Origin: JAFGXT01 sp963677165 | GTDB taxonomy: Bacteria > Verrucomicrobiota > Lentisphaeria > Victivallales > SZUA-371 | Reading direction: 5' to 3' | Length of the DNA: 64,000 nucleotides | Assembly (NCBI GenBank): GCA_963677165.2 | Contig: CAXXSX010000002.1 | Location: 3,348,001-3,412,000 of the forward strand | In this document: piece by piece, positions 27,374-36,670 of the stretch | How the letters are laid out: the number at the start of each line of letters is the position of its first letter | Numbering within the stretch: position 1 is the first letter of the stretch | The notes under the pieces: generated by a model | Told to the model about the DNA's origin: nothing | The model's database searches: none | What the model saw: only the letters and a program-made list of their open reading frames with translations | Translations under genes and position numbers: made by a program

Positions 27374-27609
27374 ACTGGTTTTGGGGAATCGCATTTATCC
27401 TAATTGGACTGCTTCTTGATTTCTTCAATGTTGTGAGTGGATATTTGTCTAGCCGCTCCGATAGACATGTATCCGGAATATTATTGATTACCGCAGTTTT
27501 TTATTTTATTGGTGTTGGGATAATTAATTGTAGCAGCTCAAACAAAATTATATCTGGAATTTTGATGATAATGTTTCATTTTTTTTCACTATCATCCCAT
27601 AATTTTTAA
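27370..27609 (+). pseudogene. small membrane protein, 3' end replaced by an insertion sequence
   Basis: The frame codes for 79 residues with three hydrophobic segments and no family I recognise. The first 74 codons or so are native. The last five codons and the stop come from the left end of the IS4-family element, whose inverted repeat begins at 27592. The original C-terminus is therefore lost or lies beyond the element, and no continuation is obvious after 28995. Its ATG overlaps the stop of the GspG-like gene, placing it in the same operon. Confidence 0.55.
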
Positions 27610-28995
27610 TATTTGATGATTTTACTTATTGCTTGAGCAGGGATTTCTAATTTTTCAGGAATACCCTGTTCCCATCTTTATTTTTATTAAGTAGGAGCCA
27701 ATCCGGGTAAGTACGCCAACTCCGGAGCTGCTCGCATCCTCGTTTTGCCGCCTGCTGTCCCACAGCATTCGAGTACGCTGAACATATCCAGGTGACTCCA
27801 TATCACTCCGCGGAGCGCGGTGAACAAGCGGATAAAGCTATGCTTCCATTTGCTCTGCCAGGCAATAAAGCGCAACAGAATATAAGTCAACAGGGCAGTC
27901 CAGAGCTGCCAGCGAACGGCATTTTTATTATAGCCGACAAAGTCGGACAACTTCAAAGTCTGCTTAATTTCCTTGAAAAACACCTCCACTGCCCAGCGAG
28001 CTTTATACAGATCACAGATAGAGTTGGCGGACCATTTGAAATTATTGGTAATGAAGGTCATTTTCTTCATTTTTCCGTCGACTTCGACCATTGCAATAAC
28101 CATACGGAGAGTTTTCGGATACCATTTTGCCGTGTTCACTCCAGTCAACTTTATAACGGAATCCTGAAGAATATTTCCCTTGGAAGCGCTATGCTGTCCC
28201 ACAACTTCATACTTCATATTTGTTTTGGCCCTGCTAATCCAGAATACGCCACGCACAAGTAATTCATAAAGATGTTTGAAGTCGACATAGGCCTTATCGA
28301 AAACAACAATTTCCCCGGCCTTTATAGTCGAACACACTGTTCTCGCCTCTTTTGCATCGTTTGTTTTTGCCGTGTCAATCACCACAAATTTCGGCAGGAA
28401 AGAACGCAAATCCAAATTCAGATGCATCTTAGCAGCCGCCTTTTTACGGCGATGTTTAGCCCAATCCATACAATTGGCGACAAGCTGAATGGTGGTTGAA
28501 TCTACAACATTAATCAGTCTCTTGAAACGACGAGGCATCGCGCAATATTTTCTTCCCTGCATACGAAACAAAGGACTTGTATTCTCAAGATGTTTCAGGG
28601 GAGACCAGAATAAATCCTCTGCCATGTCCGCATTACGGTTACAGTTAGCATGAGAAAATCCGTTTCTACTTGGTGCGACTGCATTCCTGATTTTACTGAG
28701 TATCCCACTATAGTTATGCAAAGCATCACAAATATCATTCAGACCCAATGCATGCGACAACTGGCCAAACACCAATGCCAGTACATGACTTGTTGGTGTA
28801 AATGTACGTGATTGCTTGTCTACCCCATGTTTGCGGGCAAGCTTCGGAATCAAATTTCCGGGAATCAATTTGAATATTTGCGATAAGACACTCATTTTAT
28901 GCTTTGACGGATTCATTACTCACTCCTTATTGTTAGCGCTTAAAGAGTAGTTTTGATCCGTCTCCTTTTCAAATTTTTACTTTCCTATGGGATGA
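27592..28995. mobile_element. IS4-family insertion sequence, about 1.4 kb
   Basis: A perfect 10-bp terminal inverted repeat brackets the transposase: TCATCCCATA at 27592-27601 and TATGGGATGA at 28986-28995. Similarity extends a few bases outward (CAC-TA versus CAC-AG before TCATCCC), so the true tips may be at about 27587 and 29000. No clear target-site duplication is visible. The element sits in the 3' end of the small membrane-protein gene. Confidence 0.75.
27687..28916 (-). CDS. IS4-family transposase (DDE)
   Basis: A 409-residue transposase. An N-terminal DUF4372-like domain (residues 10-80) precedes the RNase-H-like core: the first aspartate in VVDSTTIQL, the second in VFDKAYVDF, and the glutamate in YKARWAVEVFFKEIK, which is the Y-2-R-3-E-6-K signature of the IS4 family. 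It catalyses cut-and-paste movement of the element. Length and motifs look intact. The start is followed by a hydrophobic N-terminal helix and preceded by a weak ribosome binding site on the minus strand. Confidence 0.9.
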   Translation of the reverse strand: MNPSKHKMSVLSQIFKLIPGNLIPKLARKHGVDKQSRTFTPTSHVLALVFGQLSHALGLNDICDALHNYSGILSKIRNAVAPSRNGFSHANCNRNADMAEDLFWSPLKHLENTSPLFRMQGRKYCAMPRRFKRLINVVDSTTIQLVANCMDWAKHRRKKAAAKMHLNLDLRSFLPKFVVIDTAKTNDAKEARTVCSTIKAGEIVVFDKAYVDFKHLYELLVRGVFWISRAKTNMKYEVVGQHSASKGNILQDSVIKLTGVNTAKWYPKTLRMVIAMVEVDGKMKKMTFITNNFKWSANSICDLYKARWAVEVFFKEIKQTLKLSDFVGYNKNAVRWQLWTALLTYILLRFIAWQSKWKHSFIRLFTALRGVIWSHLDMFSVLECCGTAGGKTRMRAAPELAYLPGLAPT

Positions 28996-29064
28996 CTGTG
29001 AGTTATTTTTATATTTTTGAAAATTGTCAAACTAATTGCACATACTCCTTTTTTAGAGTGTGCG

Positions 29065-29937
29065 TTAGAGTTTATTGTTCATGCGACGGTATTCGCTTGG
29101 AGTAATTCCGGTTAGTTTGCGGAACGTACGGGTAAAGTAATTGCTATCGTTAAACCCGGTTTCGATCGCTATTTCCGTAATGGATTTGTCATTTTCAGCA
29201 AGCAGTCGGCTTGCATGATCTATTCTCAAGCGTTGCAGGTACTGCAACGGGGTGACGCCTGTGGCCCGAATAAAATTACGTTGCAAAGCACTTTGCGACA
29301 TCGGAACTTTGCGTAACATGTCTTTTATTTCTATGGGCTCGGTATAATTCTGATTGAGGAAATTTATTATCCGCGACAGGCGGAATGGGGTTCCTGAAGT
29401 AATTCCGGGCGATTTTGAACAGCAACGAGACAAATGGCCCAGCAGCAGCATGAAGGCTCCAAGCAGCATAAAGCTATGACCGGGATTCTGGGAATCGCAT
29501 TCTTTCTTCATCAGCCGTATAAAGCTTTCAGCTTCTTCCAGCTCAGGTAACGACAGTTCAAACATAGGATATGGATGAGTCGTTGAAAAGAAATTTTCTT
29601 TCAACATGAAAAGCACATGGTATCCCGCCAGCATATTAAGATCCAGACGTGGAATTGGTAATTGCAATGGATCAAAAAGGATGTTGTAAAGTTTTAGTTT
29701 GCTTACTGAAGCATAGCCGTGTGTGCCGCCTTTGGGTATGACCAGTACATCGCCCTGCTTGATCTGTTTGTTGGCAAAACGTGTCTGGTGTATGCCGCAA
29801 CCTGAAGAGACTATAACTAGTTCGACAAAATCATGTGCATGCAGTCGTAAGGCAACTTGTTCCGGCTCTTCTTTTAGCCAAATTGTAATATCATCCAGTT
29901 GACGCTGCGGAAAGTCTGTCCAGTTTTTTGTTTTCAT
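29065..29937 (-). CDS. AraC-family transcription regulator
   Basis: A 290-residue regulator. The first 110 residues form a cupin-like sensor domain, with R-L-H-A-H-D-F and then GDVLVIPKGGTHG. The C-terminal 100 residues hold two helix-turn-helix motifs: LRKVPMSQSALQRNF and ITEIAIETGFNDSNYFTRTF, with the conserved G-I-T-P-S-E-Y-R-R end. It is divergent from the GH106-like gene at 30124, and the shared intergenic region has an inverted pair of TAGCAC half sites. It probably activates the rhamnosidase, pseudopilin and beta-helix genes in response to a sugar. Confidence 0.9.
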   Translation of the reverse strand: MKTKNWTDFPQRQLDDITIWLKEEPEQVALRLHAHDFVELVIVSSGCGIHQTRFANKQIKQGDVLVIPKGGTHGYASVSKLKLYNILFDPLQLPIPRLDLNMLAGYHVLFMLKENFFSTTHPYPMFELSLPELEEAESFIRLMKKECDSQNPGHSFMLLGAFMLLLGHLSRCCSKSPGITSGTPFRLSRIINFLNQNYTEPIEIKDMLRKVPMSQSALQRNFIRATGVTPLQYLQRLRIDHASRLLAENDKSITEIAIETGFNDSNYFTRTFRKLTGITPSEYRRMNNKL

Positions 29938-30013
29938 TGTTTTGCCTCATAGTCGTTCTGTTAAATAAAATAACTTAATTAATCGAAATTACAGCTAAAA
30001 AACAAGTAAACGC

Positions 30014-30074
30014 CTATTTTGTGCTAGTATTTGCTTAAAATATCATAGCACATTACAAAATACAAAGCTATAAT
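30014..30074 (+). promoter_or_regulatory. candidate AraC-type operator and promoter
   Basis: CTATTTTGTGCTA at 30014-30026 (on the minus strand TAGCACAAAATAG) and TAGCACA at 30046-30052 form an inverted pair of half sites (TGTGCTA / TAGCACA) with a 19-base spacer. A -10-like TATAAT lies at 30069-30074, about 50 bases before the GH106-like gene. The same 13-bp motif recurs at 59430-59442 before another AraC-linked operon. Confidence 0.5.
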
Positions 30075-30123
30075 CTTATCATAAATAAAATATGATGACT
30101 AACACAAGGCGAAATTGAATTTT

Positions 30124-33100
30124 ATGGATTTTACCGAAAAATTCTTTGCAGTTAATGATGAATTCAGAGGAATCCCGTTCTGGGCTTGGAATGCAAAACT
30201 TGAAAAAGACGAACTGTGCCAGCAAATTCGTCTGATGAAAGAAATGGGCTTTGGCGGATTTGTTATGCATTCACGAATTGGGCTTGACGTGCCGTATCTT
30301 CAGAAGGAGTGGTTTGATTGCATACGCACATGCATTAATGAAGCGAAAAAGCAGAACATGCGGGTTTGGATGTATGATGATGACCGCTGGCCCTCCGGTT
30401 ATGCCGGAGGTATTGTGACTAAAGATGAACGTTTTCAAGCCAAAACTATCGGGTATAAGATCATTGACGATATAAGTGAAGAACCAGATTCAGTGGAAGT
30501 CTGTCATTTGATAAAACGCAATTCAGCCGGAGAAATAACTGATTATAAACGAGTGAAATCTTTTCCTGAAACGATTCCTTATGGGTTTGAAGCGGTTTGT
30601 TTTCAGGTAAAACGTGACGACAAACAGACTAGGTTTAACGGCCAGACTTATCTGGATACGTTAAATCCGGATGCGGTCAACCGTTTTATTCAAGTAACTC
30701 ACCAGGCCTACAAAGAGACAGTAGGTGAAGATTTTGGAACTTATGTAAAAGCGATGTTTACAGATGAGCCAAGCTTTATTCGGCTGTATGACGTCAATCG
30801 GCTGCCGTGGACCGGAAAACTGCCGAAACTCTTTACTGAACGTTACGGCAGTGACTTACTGGATGTTTTGCCGGAATTATTTTTCCCGTTAGCGGTTGGA
30901 AAATTTTCCCAGGCAAGATTGCGCTTCTATAATTTGTTGACAGACCGCTTTGTTACATCTTTTGCAAAGCGCATCGGAGGCTGGTGTGAAGAACATTGTA
31001 TTGCGTTTGCCGGACATATTTTACGAGAGGATACGTTGAGTGGGCAGGCTCAGGCTGTCGGTGCAACAATGCGTTTTTATGAATTCATGCAGATTCCTGG
31101 TATTGATTTGCTGACCGAACGCTGGAATATTTTCAACACTGTAAAGCAGTGTGTATCGGTGGCGCATCAGTTTGGCAGGAGATGGCGTTTATCTGAAACC
31201 TACGGCTGTACTGGCTGGGATTTCCCTCTGGAGGGACATAAGGCTCTGGGAGACTGGCAATACGCTTTGGGAATCAATCTGCGTTGTCAGCATTTAGCCT
31301 GGTATTCGATGGTTGGGGAAGCCAAACGGGATTATCCGGCCAGCATATTTTACCAATCGCCATGGTATAAAAGATATTCCTCGATAGAAGAATATTTTGT
31401 CCGATTGGGAAGCGCACTGTCCGAAGGAGAGGAAATTCGTGAATTACTGGTATTACATCCAATCGAATCACTTTGGGGCCTAAAGGTAAAAAACGACTGT
31501 AGTTGTGATGAGATTGCTGCGTTGGATAAAGAATTTCTTGAACTCTCGAATTATTTATTGTCTCATCATCTGGATTTTGATTTTGGAGATGAAAAGCTGA
31601 TTGCTGAAAATGGAAGTGTTAAAAATCAAAAAATTCATGTCGGCTGTGCAACATATTCTGCGATACTGCTGCCGCAGCTTTACACCGTACGAAGCTCTAC
31701 ACTTGATCTCTTAGAGCAGTTTTCTTCTAACGGCGGAAAAGTCTATTATCTAGGGACTCCTCCGCAATATCTTGACGGAGAATTTTCAGTTTTGCCGGAA
31801 AATATATTTAAGCATTTTCATTCAACGGATTTTTCTGCGATGAACGAGGATTTAAGTCAAGTGATCCGTCAAATTTCAATAGTTGACGACAGCGGAAATG
31901 AAATACCGGAAATATTGTACCGGTTGAATGAAACCGCAGATGGGACCATACTTTTTGTCTGCAATACTTCAATGCGTTTTTCCGGTCGGCAATTTGAAGC
32001 TCCGCCGGTTACTGAAAGGCGTACTGCATTTCAACATGTCAAGATAAAACTTATTGCCGACAAATGCGGCAGGTACCTGTATGAGCTGAATCCGGAAAAC
32101 GGTCATATCAAGTCATTGAGTTATGAACTGGAAGAAAATTTCTACGTTTTTTCCACTTCATTAGCACGATTGCAATCACGTCTTTTCTTATCCACAGGAG
32201 AAAAAATTTTAACGGCTGAAACTTCAGTGGTAAAACCTCAAAGAGAATGCTGCAGAAGTTTTAAATTACTCGAAACCTGGGACGTGCTTGCAGAAGACTG
32301 CAATGTACTGGTTTTAGATCATGTTGATGGTTTGTTTTCGAGTCCCAACGGTACTGTTTATTCTAAAAACAATGAATACATTCTTCATTTTGACAATGCG
32401 GTAAGAACGCAGTTGAATTTGCCTTTGCGCGATGAAATTATGCGTCAACCCTGGGCATGTGATGATTTATACGGCAAAGAGGCGTTGACGGTAATGCTTA
32501 ATTATCATTTTAATTGTATTGAGCTTCCGCAGAAATCATGCTTTATTGCATTAGAGGTTCCGGAATATTATAATACTATTGAATTCAATGGACAGTGTTT
32601 GCGTGGAGAAGATGCCGGATGGTGGATTGATCATGGTATTCGTAAAATAGAAGTTCCCCATCATCTTTTCCGTTATGGAAAGAATGAACTTAAGCTTAAA
32701 GTTAATTATAATGCGAGATTCCCCGGCTTGGAATCGATATTTTTACTTGGTGATTTCGGAGTGACAGATAATAACATTACTTTGCCGCCACGCAGTATAA
32801 CTTCGGGCAACTGGTGTAAAAAAGGCTTTCCGTACTATGCCGGAAATATTGTCTACCGCACCAGCATTGCCTGTCTGCCGCAAGGAGAAGAACAGGTTTA
32901 TTTGGAATTCGAGAGGTGGAGCGGAACGGCTTTGGAAGTTCGCGTTAATAAAGGAACATGGCAGTTTTTAGCATGGCCTCCATACCGGGCCAATATTACA
33001 GTGGACTGGCTTTCCGGACAGAAAAACACGATCGAAATTCGTGTCTATGGGCATCGGCGCAATGCCTGCGGACCATTATATGCCAGTGAGAAATCATTCT

Positions 33101-33291
33101 GGGTGGGGCCGGATGAGTTTCGTAAGTATGAACAATCAGTCCGGAAGCTGGTGCCATGTGGACTTATAAGTTCTCCAATGTTAAAATTCGTCAGTCACTC
33201 TTTGCGGAAAAATGCAAATTTTTATCATTCCCAAAAACAAATTCAACAAAATAAAGGAGAGAAAAATGTCAAAGAAATTCACACTTATTGA
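30124..33291 (+). CDS. GH106-like glycoside hydrolase (putative alpha-L-rhamnosidase)
   Basis: A protein of about 1055 residues with no signal peptide. The N-terminal barrel starts with FWAWNAKLEKDELCQQI, followed by MGFGGFVMHSRIGL and MYDDDRWPSGYAGG, the hallmark of large GH106-type proteins found in Bacteroidota and Lentisphaerota. Catalytic residues are not certain; EPSF near residue 215 and SETYG near 360 are candidates. The C-terminal 350 residues are beta-sandwich domains of the GH2-like carbohydrate-binding kind. The ATG at 30124 is used; a TTG at 30115 has better Shine-Dalgarno spacing. It overlaps the start of the next pseudopilin by 26 bases. Confidence 0.75.
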   Translation: MDFTEKFFAVNDEFRGIPFWAWNAKLEKDELCQQIRLMKEMGFGGFVMHSRIGLDVPYLQKEWFDCIRTCINEAKKQNMRVWMYDDDRWPSGYAGGIVTKDERFQAKTIGYKIIDDISEEPDSVEVCHLIKRNSAGEITDYKRVKSFPETIPYGFEAVCFQVKRDDKQTRFNGQTYLDTLNPDAVNRFIQVTHQAYKETVGEDFGTYVKAMFTDEPSFIRLYDVNRLPWTGKLPKLFTERYGSDLLDVLPELFFPLAVGKFSQARLRFYNLLTDRFVTSFAKRIGGWCEEHCIAFAGHILREDTLSGQAQAVGATMRFYEFMQIPGIDLLTERWNIFNTVKQCVSVAHQFGRRWRLSETYGCTGWDFPLEGHKALGDWQYALGINLRCQHLAWYSMVGEAKRDYPASIFYQSPWYKRYSSIEEYFVRLGSALSEGEEIRELLVLHPIESLWGLKVKNDCSCDEIAALDKEFLELSNYLLSHHLDFDFGDEKLIAENGSVKNQKIHVGCATYSAILLPQLYTVRSSTLDLLEQFSSNGGKVYYLGTPPQYLDGEFSVLPENIFKHFHSTDFSAMNEDLSQVIRQISIVDDSGNEIPEILYRLNETADGTILFVCNTSMRFSGRQFEAPPVTERRTAFQHVKIKLIADKCGRYLYELNPENGHIKSLSYELEENFYVFSTSLARLQSRLFLSTGEKILTAETSVVKPQRECCRSFKLLETWDVLAEDCNVLVLDHVDGLFSSPNGTVYSKNNEYILHFDNAVRTQLNLPLRDEIMRQPWACDDLYGKEALTVMLNYHFNCIELPQKSCFIALEVPEYYNTIEFNGQCLRGEDAGWWIDHGIRKIEVPHHLFRYGKNELKLKVNYNARFPGLESIFLLGDFGVTDNNITLPPRSITSGNWCKKGFPYYAGNIVYRTSIACLPQGEEQVYLEFERWSGTALEVRVNKGTWQFLAWPPYRANITVDWLSGQKNTIEIRVYGHRRNACGPLYASEKSFWVGPDEFRKYEQSVRKLVPCGLISSPMLKFVSHSLRKNANFYHSQKQIQQNKGEKNVKEIHTY

Positions 33292-33994
33292 GCTCCTCGT
33301 TGTGATCGCTATTATTGCGATCCTAGCTGCTATGTTGCTTCCTTCACTAAGTCGGGCGCGAGAAACGGCACGCAGTATTCAGTGTACTTCAAACCTGAAA
33401 CAGCATGGCAATTACTTTATATTTTATCAGTCTGATAATGATGATTATTTTCCGGCAGGTAACAGTTACTTGTCAGGTGATACCGGCGGTACATGGCTGA
33501 GGAGACTGTCCAATACAGATGCAGCGACTCTTGAGCTGAAGTCTAATTTAACTGCAATATCCAAGGTATACACTTGCCCCAGTGATCACGACCTTACCCC
33601 AACCCAGCGTTCTCCCGCTTTGAACCGTGCTTACTGGGATATTAATATAAGTTATGGCTATGATTATTGGTATCTTGGTGGACGGTACTATTATCTGGTC
33701 TCCGGCAAAACCGCCGCCCCGCTGCCTAAGATAACCCGTTTGAAATATACGCTCATGGTTGAAACCGATTGTATGACCGGAGCCGACCCGGACAATGGTT
33801 CACGGGCTATGCTCTTATTCAAATACAACCAGGTAGATTCGGTTGCCGGAGTCGATTCCACTATTGGAGTCAGGCATAACGGCAGAGCCAATGCATTAAT
33901 GAGCGATGGCCATGTTGAGTCGATCAAACGTCAGGAAATATATACAGCCAACTGGTGGAATGCGCATGGCGCGCAAAATGGCATCCGGATGTAA
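33266..33994 (+). CDS. type II pseudopilin, H-x9-DG family
   Basis: A 242-residue pseudopilin starting MSKKFTLIELLVVI. The ATG at 33266 is favoured because AAAGGAGAG lies just upstream and it places the leader at the N-terminus. The gene starts inside the 3' end of the GH106-like gene, in another frame, so translation is coupled. The C-terminus has R-H-N-G-R-A-N and then SDGH, an exact H-x9-D-G. It is followed by a secreted beta-helix protein. Confidence 0.9.
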   Translation: MSKKFTLIELLVVIAIIAILAAMLLPSLSRARETARSIQCTSNLKQHGNYFIFYQSDNDDYFPAGNSYLSGDTGGTWLRRLSNTDAATLELKSNLTAISKVYTCPSDHDLTPTQRSPALNRAYWDINISYGYDYWYLGGRYYYLVSGKTAAPLPKITRLKYTLMVETDCMTGADPDNGSRAMLLFKYNQVDSVAGVDSTIGVRHNGRANALMSDGHVESIKRQEIYTANWWNAHGAQNGIRM

Positions 33995-34021
33995 TACAGC
34001 TTAAGAAAGGAATATATAAAT

Positions 34022-36004
34022 ATGCTTAAAGAAAAACTAAAAACAATTGTTCTGGGGGCAGTCGCAGGCTTTACTTTAGCCTGCGGCGCGCAGGAAAAAG
34101 TGTTTGACTGCTTGAAAACGGCAACAGCTGACAAGTTATTAAAAATTGGTGATGTTGTTACGTTAAACTCTTATCATTCGGGCGTGCCGGCACGGCATCA
34201 GCGCATTGTGGCAGCTGCAGACGACGGCAGCGGGGAAAAATGTGTCAACGGATTTCTGAATATTATCAGCGATGAAGTGGTTAACGCGCGCTGGTTCGGG
34301 GCTGTAGGAGATGGTAAACATGATGACATTGCACCATTGCAGCGTGCCTGTTCCTATCCTCACGCAAGTCGCATAGTTTTAGGTAATTCTGAAATCTATT
34401 CAATCAGCAGAACTCTGTTCATTGAACCCGAAAAAATTTATGTCGGCAACAATGTTACATTGTTTGCGAGTTTTGACTCCGGATACATCATTGAACCCAG
34501 AGAAAATTCCGGACGTCCGACATTTAACATTATTGGAAACCGTTTTATACTGAGAGGAAAATCCCTGAATCAAACAAAATTGTCCGGCATGCGTGTCGGC
34601 AGCAGCGCCTTTTCTAGGTTTGAAGGAATTGTGGTTACGATGCTGGGCGGTCATTCGATAGTGTTTGCCGCTACTGGTCAACGTGACATAATATCTTTTA
34701 CAATAGACCGTCTCGAAACCAATACGGGACAGGGAATGAAATTTATAACCGGTACGGTAGATTCTGTCAATTACAAAAATATTACCGACGGTACTGTCTC
34801 AAACAGTTTTATTTCCTGTGTCGGTCCGGGGGCTATTTGTGTGGATATGGCGTGTAAATCTTTTTCTTCAAACGGCAAGTATCATTCAAAAACCGGTTCG
34901 ATGTTCGGCATAACTTTCAACCGCTGTTCGTTCAATTCATGCCATGTACAAGGCGGTGGCTTTATAAAAATGATTGCGGCGGATCCCCAATCAGTCATTT
35001 ATTCAATGAGTTTCAATAACTGCGAAGGTGAATTCAGGCTGCCGCGCAGTGTAATGAAACCGCCATATCCCGGCATCTATCTGGAAGGCGTCCAGCGTTG
35101 CCGCTTTGACGTGCAGGGGCAGTTAGGACGTAGCAACGGCATACACCTGGTGCGATCAGACAACAATCAGTTCGACTTTATTGTCGACAGTATTCTGATG
35201 CCCAAGAGTAAGGCGTATTTCATAAAGATCGATAAGAACAGCCGAGGCAATATTTTTAAAAGTACCTCCACCTTTATGGAAACCGTCAACACCGATGAAA
35301 AATATACGACGGCTCCGCATTCAACTTTTTTCCTAAACCATTTTCAGGATGATGGTACGTTCAATGTTTTCGCTGGTACGATATCTTCTTCAGTAATCCG
35401 GCATTTGCGACTCGAAAACTTTTCATTGATTAATTCAAAAGGAAAATTTATTGATCCGCTGCTTGCCAACAAGAACGAACAAAAGTTTAAAGCAGCTTAC
35501 CAAAGGATGCCGCAACAGATCTTGTCCGTTACTCTGCCTTCTGGTAAGGGCTCGGGTTTTTCTTTCAAAATACCAGACAGCATCGGCAAAGGCGAAGTAT
35601 TTTGCGTCAATCTCGAATACCGCATGACTGGAAATCTCAGTCTTTTGGATAAAGATTTTCGGTTAAGCGTCAATAGCCGCAATGTTCCACTGAAGAAGAG
35701 TTCAAAATGGACCAGACAGGCGTTTTTCACCCGTCGTACAGGTGATTCCGGAGTATTCAATTATCGCGGCAGTCTGCCCGGTAACCTGAAACTGGAATTC
35801 CGCAAGCTGGAACTGGTGACAGGCGGCATTCCTTACATCAAGGAAGTACGCTATTCAGATATTGAAAACCCGTTCTACAATTTACCGGTAGTCAGTTCCC
35901 GCAATTTACCTGTTGATGGAGGGTCTCGCAAAGAATTAGTTGTATTTAATAAAACGACAGGCAAGTTTGTTTACTTCAATGGTCGTCAATGGAGCAAAAA
36001 ATAA
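34022..36004 (+). CDS. secreted right-handed beta-helix protein (pectate-lyase fold)
   Basis: A 660-residue exported protein. The signal peptide ends near GFTLACGAQ; the cysteine is not in a standard lipobox. At about residue 90 the sequence NARWFGAVGDGKHDDIAPLQRA is the typical entry into a pectate-lyase-3/tailspike beta-helix. Repeated rungs cover residues 100-450, and the last 200 residues look like a beta-sandwich carbohydrate-binding tail. It may be a polysaccharide lyase or hydrolase for pectic material, but no catalytic set can be fixed by eye. It lies 27 bases after the pseudopilin stop. Confidence 0.65.
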   Translation: MLKEKLKTIVLGAVAGFTLACGAQEKVFDCLKTATADKLLKIGDVVTLNSYHSGVPARHQRIVAAADDGSGEKCVNGFLNIISDEVVNARWFGAVGDGKHDDIAPLQRACSYPHASRIVLGNSEIYSISRTLFIEPEKIYVGNNVTLFASFDSGYIIEPRENSGRPTFNIIGNRFILRGKSLNQTKLSGMRVGSSAFSRFEGIVVTMLGGHSIVFAATGQRDIISFTIDRLETNTGQGMKFITGTVDSVNYKNITDGTVSNSFISCVGPGAICVDMACKSFSSNGKYHSKTGSMFGITFNRCSFNSCHVQGGGFIKMIAADPQSVIYSMSFNNCEGEFRLPRSVMKPPYPGIYLEGVQRCRFDVQGQLGRSNGIHLVRSDNNQFDFIVDSILMPKSKAYFIKIDKNSRGNIFKSTSTFMETVNTDEKYTTAPHSTFFLNHFQDDGTFNVFAGTISSSVIRHLRLENFSLINSKGKFIDPLLANKNEQKFKAAYQRMPQQILSVTLPSGKGSGFSFKIPDSIGKGEVFCVNLEYRMTGNLSLLDKDFRLSVNSRNVPLKKSSKWTRQAFFTRRTGDSGVFNYRGSLPGNLKLEFRKLELVTGGIPYIKEVRYSDIENPFYNLPVVSSRNLPVDGGSRKELVVFNKTTGKFVYFNGRQWSKK

Positions 36005-36175
36005 ATGGAAACTCGGAGAATCATTAGTGACACAAGTTGGAAATCGCTTGATATATTTGATAAATCATGGCTCAGGGTAAATTGCGATACCTCTGAATGG
36101 AAAAATTCTGAAAAACTTGCAACTTTCGGAACTGAACCATGGAAGACAATATTGCTACTTGAAAATGTAAAATAA
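36005..36175 (+). pseudogene. fragment of a glycosidase accessory (sugar-binding-like) domain
   Basis: A 56-codon frame begins at the base after the beta-helix gene's stop. Its product (ISDTSWKSLDIFDKSWL, then CDTSEWKNSEKLATFGTEPW) follows the W-K/D-D-S-x-W/G-x-x-P-W pattern of jelly-roll domains of rhamnosidases and beta-galactosidases. The frame ends where such domains normally continue. It is most likely the leftover of a larger gene. Confidence 0.4.
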
Positions 36176-36670
36176 ACAAAAAAAGATTTTCTTTCAAAAA
36201 CATACAAAAAGTTCCATGAGATAGTATGGGTTGCGTCGATAAGATTGGAGTCAAACATTATTTTAGGCAACAGTAAAAAGTAACATATGAGTAAAAGTAG
36301 TCATATTTTTTCATATTGCAAAATATCGCTATATAGCTTATTTATATACAGTAACAAGTTAAGTTTTGTAGCTACTAGTAAAAATTAACAAAATTGAAAT
36401 GGAGGGCAAAATCATGTTTAACTCAATTAATAACATAGAAAGACGTTATAGGTAGTAGTACGTTCTGGGGCTATCCTTATTAATCTAAAGTTCATATAGA
36501 CAAACAATAAAAATCTTCGCTGATGACAGTACAAATCAAGTAACAGAACTGTCATCCTGCAAAGACTTGTATAACGAACTATCGCCTGAGCCAAGCGCAC
36601 AGCCTGCCTGTAGGAAAGTAAAAAGAAAGCTTTCCACTATGTAAAATTAAATCTCAAAAATCGAGTAAAA
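36176..36670 (+). other. intergenic region without a recognised gene
   Basis: AT-rich for most of its length. A good ribosome binding site (GGAGGG) is followed by an ATG but the frame closes after 13 codons. A GGAAAG/CTTTCC inverted repeat near 36613-36635 could form a hairpin but lacks a T-tract. It may hold debris of a lost gene. Confidence 0.4.

Noticed and set aside
27792..28262. 156-codon plus-strand frame inside the IS4 element
   Set aside because: Antisense to the transposase catalytic core and without family features.
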